The position numbers were made by a program, and so were the translations under genes. DNA of 64,000 nucleotides from Caldisericia bacterium (GTDB lineage: Bacteria; Caldisericota; Caldisericia; JAAYUI01), in contig JAGOOO010000001.1 of assembly GCA_017992475.1 (NCBI GenBank), forward strand, positions 124,001 through 188,000, written 5' to 3'. Positions within the stretch are counted from its first letter, which is position 1; each line of letters starts with the position of its first letter. The notes beneath the pieces were generated by a model. It had not been told where the DNA came from. It made no database searches and saw nothing but the letters and a program-made list of their open reading frames with translations. Of the stretch, positions 18,241 to 26,400 are shown one piece after another.

Positions 18241-18855
18241 ATGCCTTCAAAAAAACTTAACGTCGTTTTTGCAGCGATGATTTTGGTCCTGACCTTTTCA
18301 TTGGGCTGTGGGAGTGGAGGTGGTGGAAATGGAGGAGGGACAGGCGAGAAAAAAATCCCTGATCTAAAATATAAACTACATCCGGTTTCGCTTGGCAACG
18401 AAAACACCATATATCAGGTAATGCAGGAAAATAATGCAAAAGCACTCATCTTAGACTTTTGGGCAGTCTGGTGCGAACCATGCAAGGAAGAGCTCCCATA
18501 CCTGGAACTCATCCACAGGGAGTACAAAAACAAGGGTGTTGTCGTGCTTGCGGCAACAATTGATCCTTTCGAGGATGAATCGGCGATTGATGAGACGCTT
18601 GATGGAACAAATGATTCCAAAATCAAAAAATCATGGAAAAAACTTGGCGAATTTGAATTAATCGACGGAAGGGTCATAACCATGGAGATCCCGGTTGATG
18701 GAGACAGGAAAATCGCCAACGCACTGGGTGTAACATCAATCCCAAGGACATTTCTCGTCGACAAGGATCATAATATAATCTATCAACATACTGGATTTGA
18801 TGAGGGAAAAGTCGAAGAATTGAAGAAAAAACTGGATGAACTGCTTTCCAAATAA
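18241..18855 (+). CDS. TlpA-like thioredoxin-fold lipoprotein (copy 1)
   Basis: 204 residues from ATG 18241 (AAGGGG upstream). Lipoprotein signal with lipobox SLGC followed by a glycine-rich linker. The thioredoxin fold has the active site FWAVWCEPCKEELPYL and the cis-proline loop TSIPRTFLVD. An insert of about 45 residues between beta-3 and the cis-Pro loop includes DGTNDSKIKKSWKKLGEFEL, as in the neighbouring copy. Members keep extracytoplasmic thiols reduced, for example in cytochrome or metal-site maturation, or reduce peroxides. It is followed by a highly similar paralogue, so the pair arose by tandem duplication. Confidence 0.9.
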   Translation: MPSKKLNVVFAAMILVLTFSLGCGSGGGGNGGGTGEKKIPDLKYKLHPVSLGNENTIYQVMQENNAKALILDFWAVWCEPCKEELPYLELIHREYKNKGVVVLAATIDPFEDESAIDETLDGTNDSKIKKSWKKLGEFELIDGRVITMEIPVDGDRKIANALGVTSIPRTFLVDKDHNIIYQHTGFDEGKVEELKKKLDELLSK

Positions 18856-18959
18856 TTGATTAAGTCAAATTAAACCGGCCTTAAATACTTTTGACACGAT
18901 TTTGTGGTTGACTCGTGTGTAAGTATATGTACAAAAGGGTCATCCTTAAAGGAGGCAAA

Positions 18960-19721
18960 ATGAAGTACACAAAAATATTGGTTCTTTTCTTGGCAGTCGT
19001 TCTTCTCGGTTCATTAGTTCTGACAGCATGCGGCGGAAGCAATACAACTCCGACAGACAACGGAACGCCAACTGATCAGGGAACTACCGACCAGGGAACA
19101 ACTGATCAAAACAATAATGGACAGACCGACCAGGGCACAGATAAGACGGCCGGAGAACAGGGTGATGAATTGGTAGTTCCAGGAATGGAATCCAATGTCA
19201 GACTGAACGTTGGCGACGTTGTTCCGGACCTCAAGTTCAAGCTCCACCCAGTTTCTGCAGGTTCCGAATCGTCCCTCTACCAGATCATGGAAGAGAACAA
19301 TGCAAAAGCACTCGTCCTTGATTTCTGGGCAGTTTGGTGCGAACCATGCAAGGAAGAGCTCCCGTATCTTGAGCAGCTCCACAGGCAGTACAAAGATAAG
19401 GGTCTCGTAGTTCTTGCTGCAACCATCGATCCATTTGAAGATGAAGTTTCAATCATGGAAACACTTGATGGAACCAACGACAACAAGATCAAGAAATCAT
19501 GGAAGAAGCTTGGCGAGTTCGAACTCATCGATGGACAGGCAATCACAATGAACATCCCGGTCGATGGCGACAGGGCAATGTCCAAAGCACTTGGAGTTAC
19601 CTCAATACCGAGAACATTCCTCATCGACAAGGACCACAAGCTTGTTTATCAGCACACCGGCTTTGACGAGGGCAAGGTCAACGAGCTCATCGAAAAAGTC
19701 AAGGGAGTGATGGGAGAGTAA
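18960..19721 (+). CDS. TlpA-like thioredoxin-fold lipoprotein (copy 2)
   Basis: 253 residues from ATG 18960 with AAAGGAGG upstream. The lipobox is LTAC. A threonine/aspartate/glutamine-rich linker with repeated TDQGT units (about residues 26-65) tethers a thioredoxin domain nearly identical to copy 1: active site WCEPC, the same 45-residue insert, and cis-Pro TSIPRTFLID. The longer linker suggests it reaches further from the membrane. A strong terminator follows, separating it from the glutaredoxin/FTR operon. Confidence 0.9.
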   Translation: MKYTKILVLFLAVVLLGSLVLTACGGSNTTPTDNGTPTDQGTTDQGTTDQNNNGQTDQGTDKTAGEQGDELVVPGMESNVRLNVGDVVPDLKFKLHPVSAGSESSLYQIMEENNAKALVLDFWAVWCEPCKEELPYLEQLHRQYKDKGLVVLAATIDPFEDEVSIMETLDGTNDNKIKKSWKKLGEFELIDGQAITMNIPVDGDRAMSKALGVTSIPRTFLIDKDHKLVYQHTGFDEGKVNELIEKVKGVMGE

Positions 19722-19735
19722 AACTCCAGAAAATC

Positions 19736-19767
19736 AAAGCGCTCCTTTTAAAAGGGGCGCTTTTTTT
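19736..19767 (+). terminator. Rho-independent terminator after the TlpA pair
   Basis: Stem of about nine pairs (AAGCGCTCC with GGGGCGCTT), an internal TTTTAAAA loop and seven T. It is followed within two bases by the -10 box of the next operon. Confidence 0.88.
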
Positions 19768-19768
19768 G

Positions 19769-19774
19769 TATAAT
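19769..19774 (+). promoter_or_regulatory. -10 box for the glutaredoxin/FTR operon
   Basis: A perfect TATAAT lies directly after the T-run of the preceding terminator and 21 bases before the ATG. The -35 region falls inside the terminator hairpin and is poor (TTTTAA). Transcription would begin near 19781. Confidence 0.4.
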
Positions 19775-19795
19775 GGCAAAAAAGGAGGTGTAGGA

Positions 19796-20077
19796 ATGAG
19801 CGTAACTCATGTCGTAGGAGAAAACAAAGGGACCATTTTCATTTATGCGCTTAGTACATGCGGCTGGTGCAAAAAAACCAAAGAATTCCTTAAAGAACTT
19901 GGCCTGGAGTACAGTTATGTTGATATAGACCTCCTGCCGGAAAGCGAAGAAGACAAAATAGTCGAAGAGATGAAAGTCTGGAACCCAACCTCCTCATTTC
20001 CAACAATTGTGATTAACAATAAAAAAGCGGTCATTGGCTTCCAGCCTGATAAAATAAGGGAGCTCTTGGGAATATGA
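19796..20077 (+). CDS. Glutaredoxin-like protein
   Basis: 93 residues from ATG 19796 with AGGAGG seven bases upstream. Thioredoxin-fold protein with the active site STCGWCKKTKEFL and the cis-Pro segment SSFPTIVINN, followed by IGFQPDKIRELLG. The CGWC centre is common in glutaredoxin-like proteins encoded beside ferredoxin:thioredoxin reductases. The four-base overlap with the FTR gene makes it the probable disulfide partner of that enzyme (inference). Cytoplasmic; no signal peptide. Confidence 0.9.
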   Translation: MSVTHVVGENKGTIFIYALSTCGWCKKTKEFLKELGLEYSYVDIDLLPESEEDKIVEEMKVWNPTSSFPTIVINNKKAVIGFQPDKIRELLGI

Positions 20078-20583
20078 GTCCCACTCAGGAACAGATCGAC
20101 CAGCTTTATTCAAAACTGAAAACAGAGGCAGAAGAGGGCGGCTACTACTTAAACCCTGATGTCGCATTCACAAAAAATCTCATCAGTGGGCTCATAACAA
20201 ATCAAACAAGGTTTGGCTACCAATCCTGCCCCTGCAGGCTAGCAACAGGCTCGATTGATGACGACCTGGACATAGTGTGTCCATGTGATTACAGAGACCC
20301 CGACATTGCAGAATTTGGCGCCTGTTATTGCGCTCTTTATGTAAATGAGGAAATAAGCTCTGGAAAAAAGCAGGCCAGTTCAATCCCTGAAAGAAGACCA
20401 CCAAAAGAACAGCGTCAAAAACAAGGAACCCCAGATGTCCAGGTTGAAAAAAGGTCAACCTTATTGCCATATCCAATCTGGCGCTGCAAGGTATGTGGCT
20501 ATCTCTGCTCAAGGGAAACACCGCCTGAAAAGTGTCCGATCTGCAAGGTAGGAAAAGAAAGGTTCGAAAAGTACACAATCTAG
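20074..20583 (+). CDS. Ferredoxin:thioredoxin reductase catalytic-chain homologue fused to a rubredoxin-like domain
   Basis: 169 residues. The N-terminal part has the FTR cysteine pattern: CPCR (Cys52, Cys54), CPCDYRD (Cys69, Cys71) and CYC (Cys84, Cys86), which in FTR hold a [4Fe-4S] cluster and the redox disulfide. The family motif is normally CHC; Tyr85 stands where the catalytic histidine is expected. A charged linker follows, then a rubredoxin-type knuckle pair CKVCGY and CPIC near the C-terminus, probably one iron or zinc site. FTR-rubredoxin fusions are known in anaerobes, where they pass ferredoxin electrons to disulfide proteins. It overlaps the glutaredoxin-like gene, its likely substrate. 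Confidence 0.9.
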   Translation: MSPTQEQIDQLYSKLKTEAEEGGYYLNPDVAFTKNLISGLITNQTRFGYQSCPCRLATGSIDDDLDIVCPCDYRDPDIAEFGACYCALYVNEEISSGKKQASSIPERRPPKEQRQKQGTPDVQVEKRSTLLPYPIWRCKVCGYLCSRETPPEKCPICKVGKERFEKYTI

Positions 20584-21177
20584 ATGGTGAAAAAAAGCAA
20601 GGGAATGCGTTTAAGGATTGTTGGTGGCACCCTGAGGGGAAGGGTGATGATGTTGCCGCCCGAATTTCAGGGCAGACCAACAAAAGACATGGTCAGGGAA
20701 GCCTTTTTTGACATTATTGGAGATTTTGTTATAAGAGCAAATTTTCTTGATCTCTGCTGTGGATCAGGGGCAACTGGAATCGAAGCTATATCAAGAGGTG
20801 CGCGTCATTCATGGCTTGTCGACAGGGATTTTGTTGCCTGCAAGGTCGCCAGAGAAGCAGTGAAGACCTTTAAGGTGGATGAAAGCGTGACCGTTGAAAA
20901 GATGGATGCTGGCTCTTTTGTCTCGCAAGCATCAGCAAATAAGCTTTTTTTTGACATAATTTTCTGTGATCCACCCTATGAAATTACACCGGAGAAGCTA
21001 TCAAAAAATCTGGAACAGATGCCTTCAATCCTTGCTCCAGAAGGAATATTGATCATCGAGCATGACGAAGAAACCGAATATCCGGAAGGGCTTTTTGGCC
21101 TCTCCAGGTTCAAGGAGAAAAAGTATGGTGGAACAAAACTCACGTTCTATTCGCGCCCTGTACCCGGGGACCTTTGA
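20584..21177 (+). CDS. rsmD: 16S rRNA (guanine966-N2)-methyltransferase
   Basis: 197 residues beginning immediately after the FTR stop; an ATG at 20605 (before RLRIVGG) is also possible. Methylates G966 of 16S rRNA with S-adenosylmethionine. Rossmann motif I is FLDLCCGSGATGIEAISRGA and the catalytic motif is CDPPYE near residue 128. The N-terminal GGTLRGR and RPTKDMVREAFFDII are typical of RsmD. The 3' end overlaps coaD by 53 bases, an arrangement common for rsmD-coaD pairs. Confidence 0.95.
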   Translation: MVKKSKGMRLRIVGGTLRGRVMMLPPEFQGRPTKDMVREAFFDIIGDFVIRANFLDLCCGSGATGIEAISRGARHSWLVDRDFVACKVAREAVKTFKVDESVTVEKMDAGSFVSQASANKLFFDIIFCDPPYEITPEKLSKNLEQMPSILAPEGILIIEHDEETEYPEGLFGLSRFKEKKYGGTKLTFYSRPVPGDL

Positions 21178-21637
21178 CCCACCCACACTGGGCCACATAT
21201 CACTGATTGAAAGGGCGTGTTCCCTGTTTGGGGATGTGACAGTGGCTGTTGCCAAAATATCTGGCAAAGACCCTCTCCTCATGTACGAGCAAAGAATAAA
21301 TCTTTTGAAACAAATCTTCTCCGGAAATCTCAATGTAAAAATTATTGGTTTTACCGGGCTCCTGGTTGATTGTGCAAAAAAAACAAATTCAAACGTGATT
21401 GTAAGGGGCTTAAGGACAATCTCCGATTTTGATGTTGAATATAGGATGTCAACCATCAACAATGTAGTCATGCCCGAACTGGAAACGGTTTTTTTGATGT
21501 CAGAACCTGAATACAGCTTCATATCCTCAACTTTCGTCAAGCAAATAGCCAGAGAGGGCGGAGATATATCAGCGTTTGTTCCAAGTGTTGTTCTGGAACT
21601 GCTAAAGGAGCTGGAGGAAAATGGGCATAATATCTGA
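21125..21637 (+). CDS. coaD: Phosphopantetheine adenylyltransferase
   Basis: 170 residues from ATG 21125, with AAGGAG seven bases upstream inside rsmD. Joins ATP and 4'-phosphopantetheine to give dephospho-CoA. The nucleotidyltransferase motif is YPGTFDPPTLGH (TxGH). VIVRGLRTISDFDVEYRMS and the C-terminal ISSTFVKQIAREGGD are family signatures. The N-terminal five residues before SIRALYPG are slightly longer than usual. It overlaps both rsmD and the next gene, so the group is one transcript. Confidence 0.95.
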   Translation: MVEQNSRSIRALYPGTFDPPTLGHISLIERACSLFGDVTVAVAKISGKDPLLMYEQRINLLKQIFSGNLNVKIIGFTGLLVDCAKKTNSNVIVRGLRTISDFDVEYRMSTINNVVMPELETVFLMSEPEYSFISSTFVKQIAREGGDISAFVPSVVLELLKELEENGHNI

Positions 21638-22082
21638 TCTTGAAAACTTCAGAGAGCTTATCTTGAATGGCAAGAAGGCAGCTTTTTCAAAAACCATCCT
21701 CATTCCTGAAAAAGAGGCGAGAGAAATTCTTGAAAGAATAATCCAGGATTTTCCTGTCGAATTTGAAGAAGCCTCGGAGATCATAAGAAAGCGTGCAGAT
21801 CTGATCAGGCAAGCCGAGATTGAAGCTGAATCAATAAAACTCAACGCCGATGAGAGGGCCAAAATCATAAAAGAGGCCACTGAAAAGGCCCAGGAGATAG
21901 TCAACCAGGCAAATTTTGAGGCCTCCAGGATAATGGAGGAAGCAAAAACCGAGTCAAAAAACATGGTTTGCCAGACCAATGATTTTGTCAGAAAAATCCT
22001 AGAACAGGCAAAAACATCCATAACAAAATCTCAGGCAATACTGGAAGAATCAATCGAAGGTACAAAGAATGCCAATCTATGA
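21621..22082 (+). CDS. Coiled-coil ATPase-subunit-B-like protein
   Basis: 153 residues, overlapping coaD by 17 bases. After a short N-terminal region the protein is one long charged helix (about residues 40-145) rich in A, E, K and I, with repeated EA/KA spacing like the stalk subunits of rotary ATPases or DivIVA-type coiled coils. It has no membrane segment. Similar genes sit after coaD in several anaerobic Firmicutes genomes and are usually annotated only as ATPase-like. Function unknown; a scaffolding role is plausible. Confidence 0.6.
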   Translation: MGIISDLENFRELILNGKKAAFSKTILIPEKEAREILERIIQDFPVEFEEASEIIRKRADLIRQAEIEAESIKLNADERAKIIKEATEKAQEIVNQANFEASRIMEEAKTESKNMVCQTNDFVRKILEQAKTSITKSQAILEESIEGTKNANL

Positions 22083-22281
22083 GTACAAGTGTCCTTCTTG
22101 TGGGCACAAATTTTCAGAGCTTTTATCGTATAACGCCAAAAACCCAAAATGTCCCAAGTGTGGATGTGAAAACACCAAAAAAATGGTGTCTTCATTTTCC
22201 TCGCCATCTTCTTCAGCAAATTCTTCAGGCTCGTCCTGCAATTCATGTAACGGAGGTTCGTGTAGCTCATGTCAAAGATAG
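22069..22281 (+). CDS. FmdB-family zinc-ribbon protein
   Basis: 70 residues. Opens MPIYEYKCPSCGHKF and has a second pair CPKCGC, giving the four-cysteine zinc ribbon of the FmdB/CxxC regulatory family. The tail is serine-rich with four further cysteines (SSCNSCNGGSCSSC), which could bind another metal. Proposed as a regulator or small chaperone; the role is not established. It overlaps both neighbours, including the cysteine desulfurase gene by 13 bases. Confidence 0.85.
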   Translation: MPIYEYKCPSCGHKFSELLSYNAKNPKCPKCGCENTKKMVSSFSSPSSSANSSGSSCNSCNGGSCSSCQR

Positions 22282-23480
22282 ACCCTTGTAGACTCAGAAG
22301 AGATTTTACAGTCCTGGACAGGGAAAACCCGCCCATTTACCTCGACAACGCCTGTATGACACTAAAACCCAAACAGGTTGTCGATGCGATGACTACCTAT
22401 TATGACGAGTACCCGGTCTGCGAGGGAAGGTCGGCCCATGCAATGGCAATGAGGCTCGAGCAGGACATGCTCGCCTCAAGAAGGGCCATAAAAGATTATA
22501 TTAAAGCAAACCATGTAAACGAGGTTGTGTTCACAAGGAACACTTCCGAATCAATAAGCATAGTTTCATATGGCATAGACTGGAAACCTGGCGATATTGT
22601 GCTGGTTTCAGACAAGGAACACAATTCAAACTTTGTCCCATGGTTCAGGCTGAAAGAATGGGGTGTAAAGGTCATCGTTGTACCATCCGGAGATGACGGA
22701 AGATTCTCAGTCGACAATTGGGCAAAAGCGATAAAAGAGTCAAAACCAAGACTCATAAGTTTCTACCACACTTCAAACCTTGATGGTGAAACCTCAAGAG
22801 TGGCCGAGGTGTGCAAGCTTGGGAAAGAGGCCGGTGCACTGGTTTGTCTCGATGCGGCACAGGGAGCGGCACATGTCCCACTCAATGTTCAAGAAATTGG
22901 CTGTGATTTCATGGCCATCTCAATCCACAAGATGTGCGGTCCGACAGGCATGGGCGCACTCTACGGGAAGCTTGAGGAATTAAGGAAATTGAAACCACTA
23001 ACAACTGGTGGTGGAACAGTGTTTTCTGTAACATACGATGAAGTAAAACTGCTTGATCCTCCAAGAAAATTCGAAGCAGGGCTGCAAAATTACGCCGGTA
23101 TTGTGGGTGTAAAGCCAGCCATAGACTACATCGAGTCGATAGGGCTCTCCAACATACATGAGCACGAAATTGAACTGAATCAGTACCTGCAAGACCTTCT
23201 TGAGGGTGTTCCACAAATAAAGATCCTCGGGCCAAAAGACGCCAAGGATAGGGGTGGGATAACAAGTATGACGGTCGAAGGCTACAATGTCCACGACCTT
23301 GCCATGCTCCTTGACGACAGAGTCGGAATAATGCTGAGGGCAGGCTTCCATTGCGTGCATGGCTGGTTCAATTCAAGGGGAATCGACGGCACACTAAGGG
23401 TTTCAACTTACCTCTACAACACAAAAGAAGAAATGGAAATATTTGCCAGCGCCATCAAAGAGATAATCGCGGAGGAATGA
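22269..23480 (+). CDS. Class V aminotransferase, SufS-like cysteine desulfurase
   Basis: 403 residues. PLP enzyme that takes sulfur from cysteine for Fe-S clusters or other thio-cofactors. The signatures are YLDNACMTLKP near the start, TRNTSESIS, the cofactor aspartate in CLDAAQGAAHVP, the PLP lysine in SIHKMCGPTG, and the C-terminal cysteine loop RAGFHCVHGW that matches the SufS persulfide Cys. The motif spacing favours the SufS/CsdA group over NifS/IscS. No sufBCD or iscU is adjacent. The stop codon overlaps the start of the giant secreted protein. Confidence 0.9.
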   Translation: MSKIDPCRLRRDFTVLDRENPPIYLDNACMTLKPKQVVDAMTTYYDEYPVCEGRSAHAMAMRLEQDMLASRRAIKDYIKANHVNEVVFTRNTSESISIVSYGIDWKPGDIVLVSDKEHNSNFVPWFRLKEWGVKVIVVPSGDDGRFSVDNWAKAIKESKPRLISFYHTSNLDGETSRVAEVCKLGKEAGALVCLDAAQGAAHVPLNVQEIGCDFMAISIHKMCGPTGMGALYGKLEELRKLKPLTTGGGTVFSVTYDEVKLLDPPRKFEAGLQNYAGIVGVKPAIDYIESIGLSNIHEHEIELNQYLQDLLEGVPQIKILGPKDAKDRGGITSMTVEGYNVHDLAMLLDDRVGIMLRAGFHCVHGWFNSRGIDGTLRVSTYLYNTKEEMEIFASAIKEIIAEE

Positions 23481-26400
23481 TGAAAAGATTTGCATCGTTA
23501 ACACTTGTAATAATGATGTTTGCAACCCTGCTGCCGCTTGCCAGTCAGGTGCAGGCATCGGACTACTCTTTTGCGGGGCTGATAGAAAAGATAGCATCAG
23601 AAGCCCCCATGAAATATATTGAAAAACTCTCGTCAAAGGAATTCAGGGGCAGAATGGTTGGTGATCCCGGAGAGAAGATAACAACAGACTACATTGCTTC
23701 ATTATACAAATCATTTGGCCTCAAGCCGGCAGGTGACGACGACACATACTTCCAAAACTTTTCCACCTCCGTTTTTCTTCCAAAATCACCAGTGGATTTC
23801 AGAATGGTCACAGAGGATGGAGGAACGGAAAAGCAGTTTGTTTACAAAAAAGATTACAATTTCCTCCAGGTGACTGGCTCAGGCAAGGCAAATGCAGATG
23901 CCATCTTTGCAGGATTTGGAATATCAACTCAAAAATACAATTATGACGACTACAAGGGAATCGATGCCAAGGGCAAGGTTGTTGCCGTAATAAGGCACGC
24001 TCCGGATTATCTCAGGGAGCTAGCTGGACAGGAAGCAGATTCGCTAATGGCGTTCCAATACAAGGTAGACAACGCAATAGCCCACGGAGCATCTGCTGTT
24101 GTTGTATTTGAGAACCCGATGCTCCCGCCAGAAAACAGAAGAAACATGAACGAGAAGATCGTCAGTGCCTATCCTTCTTCCATCCCATGCTTTTTTGTCT
24201 CTGTGGAATGCTCAAACCAGATACTTTCAAAATCAGGCCTGACTTCCGAACAGCTCTTCAAAAAAATCAACGATTCCAAATCTCCGAGTTCTTTTCAGAT
24301 CAAAAACACGAGGCTCCAGGTAGAAGTCAATGCAGAATTTAATCCTGCACATAAAACCTCCAATGTCGTCGGCTATATTGCAGCATCAGACCCGTTTGGT
24401 GCAAATGAAACAGTCCTCATAACAGCACATTATGACCACCTCGGTGTGGATGTTGACGGCACCCTTTATCCAGGTGCATGCGACAATGCCTCAGGCATCG
24501 CATCAATGCTTGAAATCGCAAGGGTTTTTACAGACAGTGGCCTCAAGCCAAAAATAAACATCTGTTTTGCAGCGCTTTCCGGTGAAGAACTTGGCCTTGT
24601 CGGGGCAAGCTATATGGCCAACAATCCACCTTTCCCGCTTGATGGAATGACAGTTCTCAACCTTGACATGGTCTGTGGCGAACCAAACAGGATCAACCTG
24701 TCAATGGACGCCAATTTCACCGATCTCTTTGATAAATTGAAATTTTCCGGACTAAAGGTTGGTGCCGATGTAAGACAGGGAAGGCCTGCAAACAACAATG
24801 ATTCTGCGGCATTCTATGCAAAGGGTGTCCCATCAGTTTTCATATTTGGTGGAAGGGGCATGATGTGGCACGATCCGGAAGACACCATAGAACATGTCAA
24901 TCCGGAGGGTCTCCAGCTTTGCACAAGGTTTGCGGCTCTAACAGCGTGCCTTTATGCCGAACCATTCTTCCTTGCGCTTGACAGCCAGTCGCTTGAATCT
25001 CCAGCACCTGACTACGTTGTGTCAGGTTACACTGGGAGGGGGGCAAGGGTCACCATTGGTGGAAGGCAGACAATAGCTTCTGAAACTGGAAAATTTTCCA
25101 TTCCGGTAACACTTGGCGAAGGCAAGAATGATTTGAAGGTCACAGCCACAAAACCATCATCCGGCGAGAAGATCGAAAAAACAATCACTGTTTCATACGT
25201 TCTCCAGGCAAAGGCTGAACTCTCCACGTCAATGCTGAACTTTGGTTTTGTGACCCAGAGATCAGAACCAAAAACAATCACATTCACAATCACAAACACA
25301 GGTAAGGGTCCACTTTCCGGAACATTGAAACCATGCTCCGACTGGCTTGAAATAAAGCCGGCCAAACTCAATCCCGACAAAACAGTCGTTGAGGCAACGC
25401 TATTGCCAAAATGGCTCATTCCAAAGGGCTTCCATATATGCATGATCCAGATTGAAACATCGGGTGGAATGGTTTTCCTGCCTGTAACTGCAGTCACAGG
25501 CGAGGAGCCAACTGTAGAGCTCATCATGACGCCAGGGTCAAAAAGGGTAAAAATCCAGGGCGATGACGTACCTGTGAGTCAGGGGTTTGAGGTCGTATCA
25601 AATGCCAATTGCTATCCGTCATCTGCTCTTTCGATGTCATTTGGAATGCTCGTAAAAAAAGATGCTGACGGGATAAAGCTCACCTTCAATGACGAGCAGT
25701 ACAGGTTGTGGACAGGTTCGGCAGTCGGATTGAAAGGCAATGTTCCATTTACACTCAAAAAAGAAGTTTATGAGAACAAAGATGAGGTAATGCTCCCCGA
25801 GAGCCTTCTTGAGATCATGGGCATGGGAATCGAGAAAAAAGAGGGCGGTCAGGTTGTAATCACCTACGACATGTCAAAGATTGCCCCATTCTCCGCAGAG
25901 ATCTTCCCACCGGATTTCATTGAGCTTGAACAAGACACAATATATTCCAAAGATTTTTCCTGGATGACAAGGCAATCTTTCAAGTTTACACCAAACAGGA
26001 GTGGGCTTTTAAGCTACATTGTTCCGGACTGGCTGCACCTAGGTAACAACTATTCCAAAAATTATCCTGTTGAAGGCGGCAAAACAATTGAAATATGGCC
26101 ATTCCCCAATAATGCGCTCATAAATCAGCTCAAACCAAAATCTGGAAAAATTGAGTTTTTTATAAATGGGCATCCCGTCGGATCAGTTGAAGTGAAACTC
26201 AAATACGCAAATACAAAAAGGATAATCTCGATTGTAATCGGATCAAAAACGGCCACAATTGATGGGGAGGAAAAAGAAGTCTCCCCGCCGGCCTTTATAG
26301 AAAAAGGAACCACCTATGTTCCATACAGGTTTATCGGAGAACCTTTCGGTGCAAAGGTGGAATGGGTGCAACAGACCAGGAGTGTCCGTGCTACAATAGG

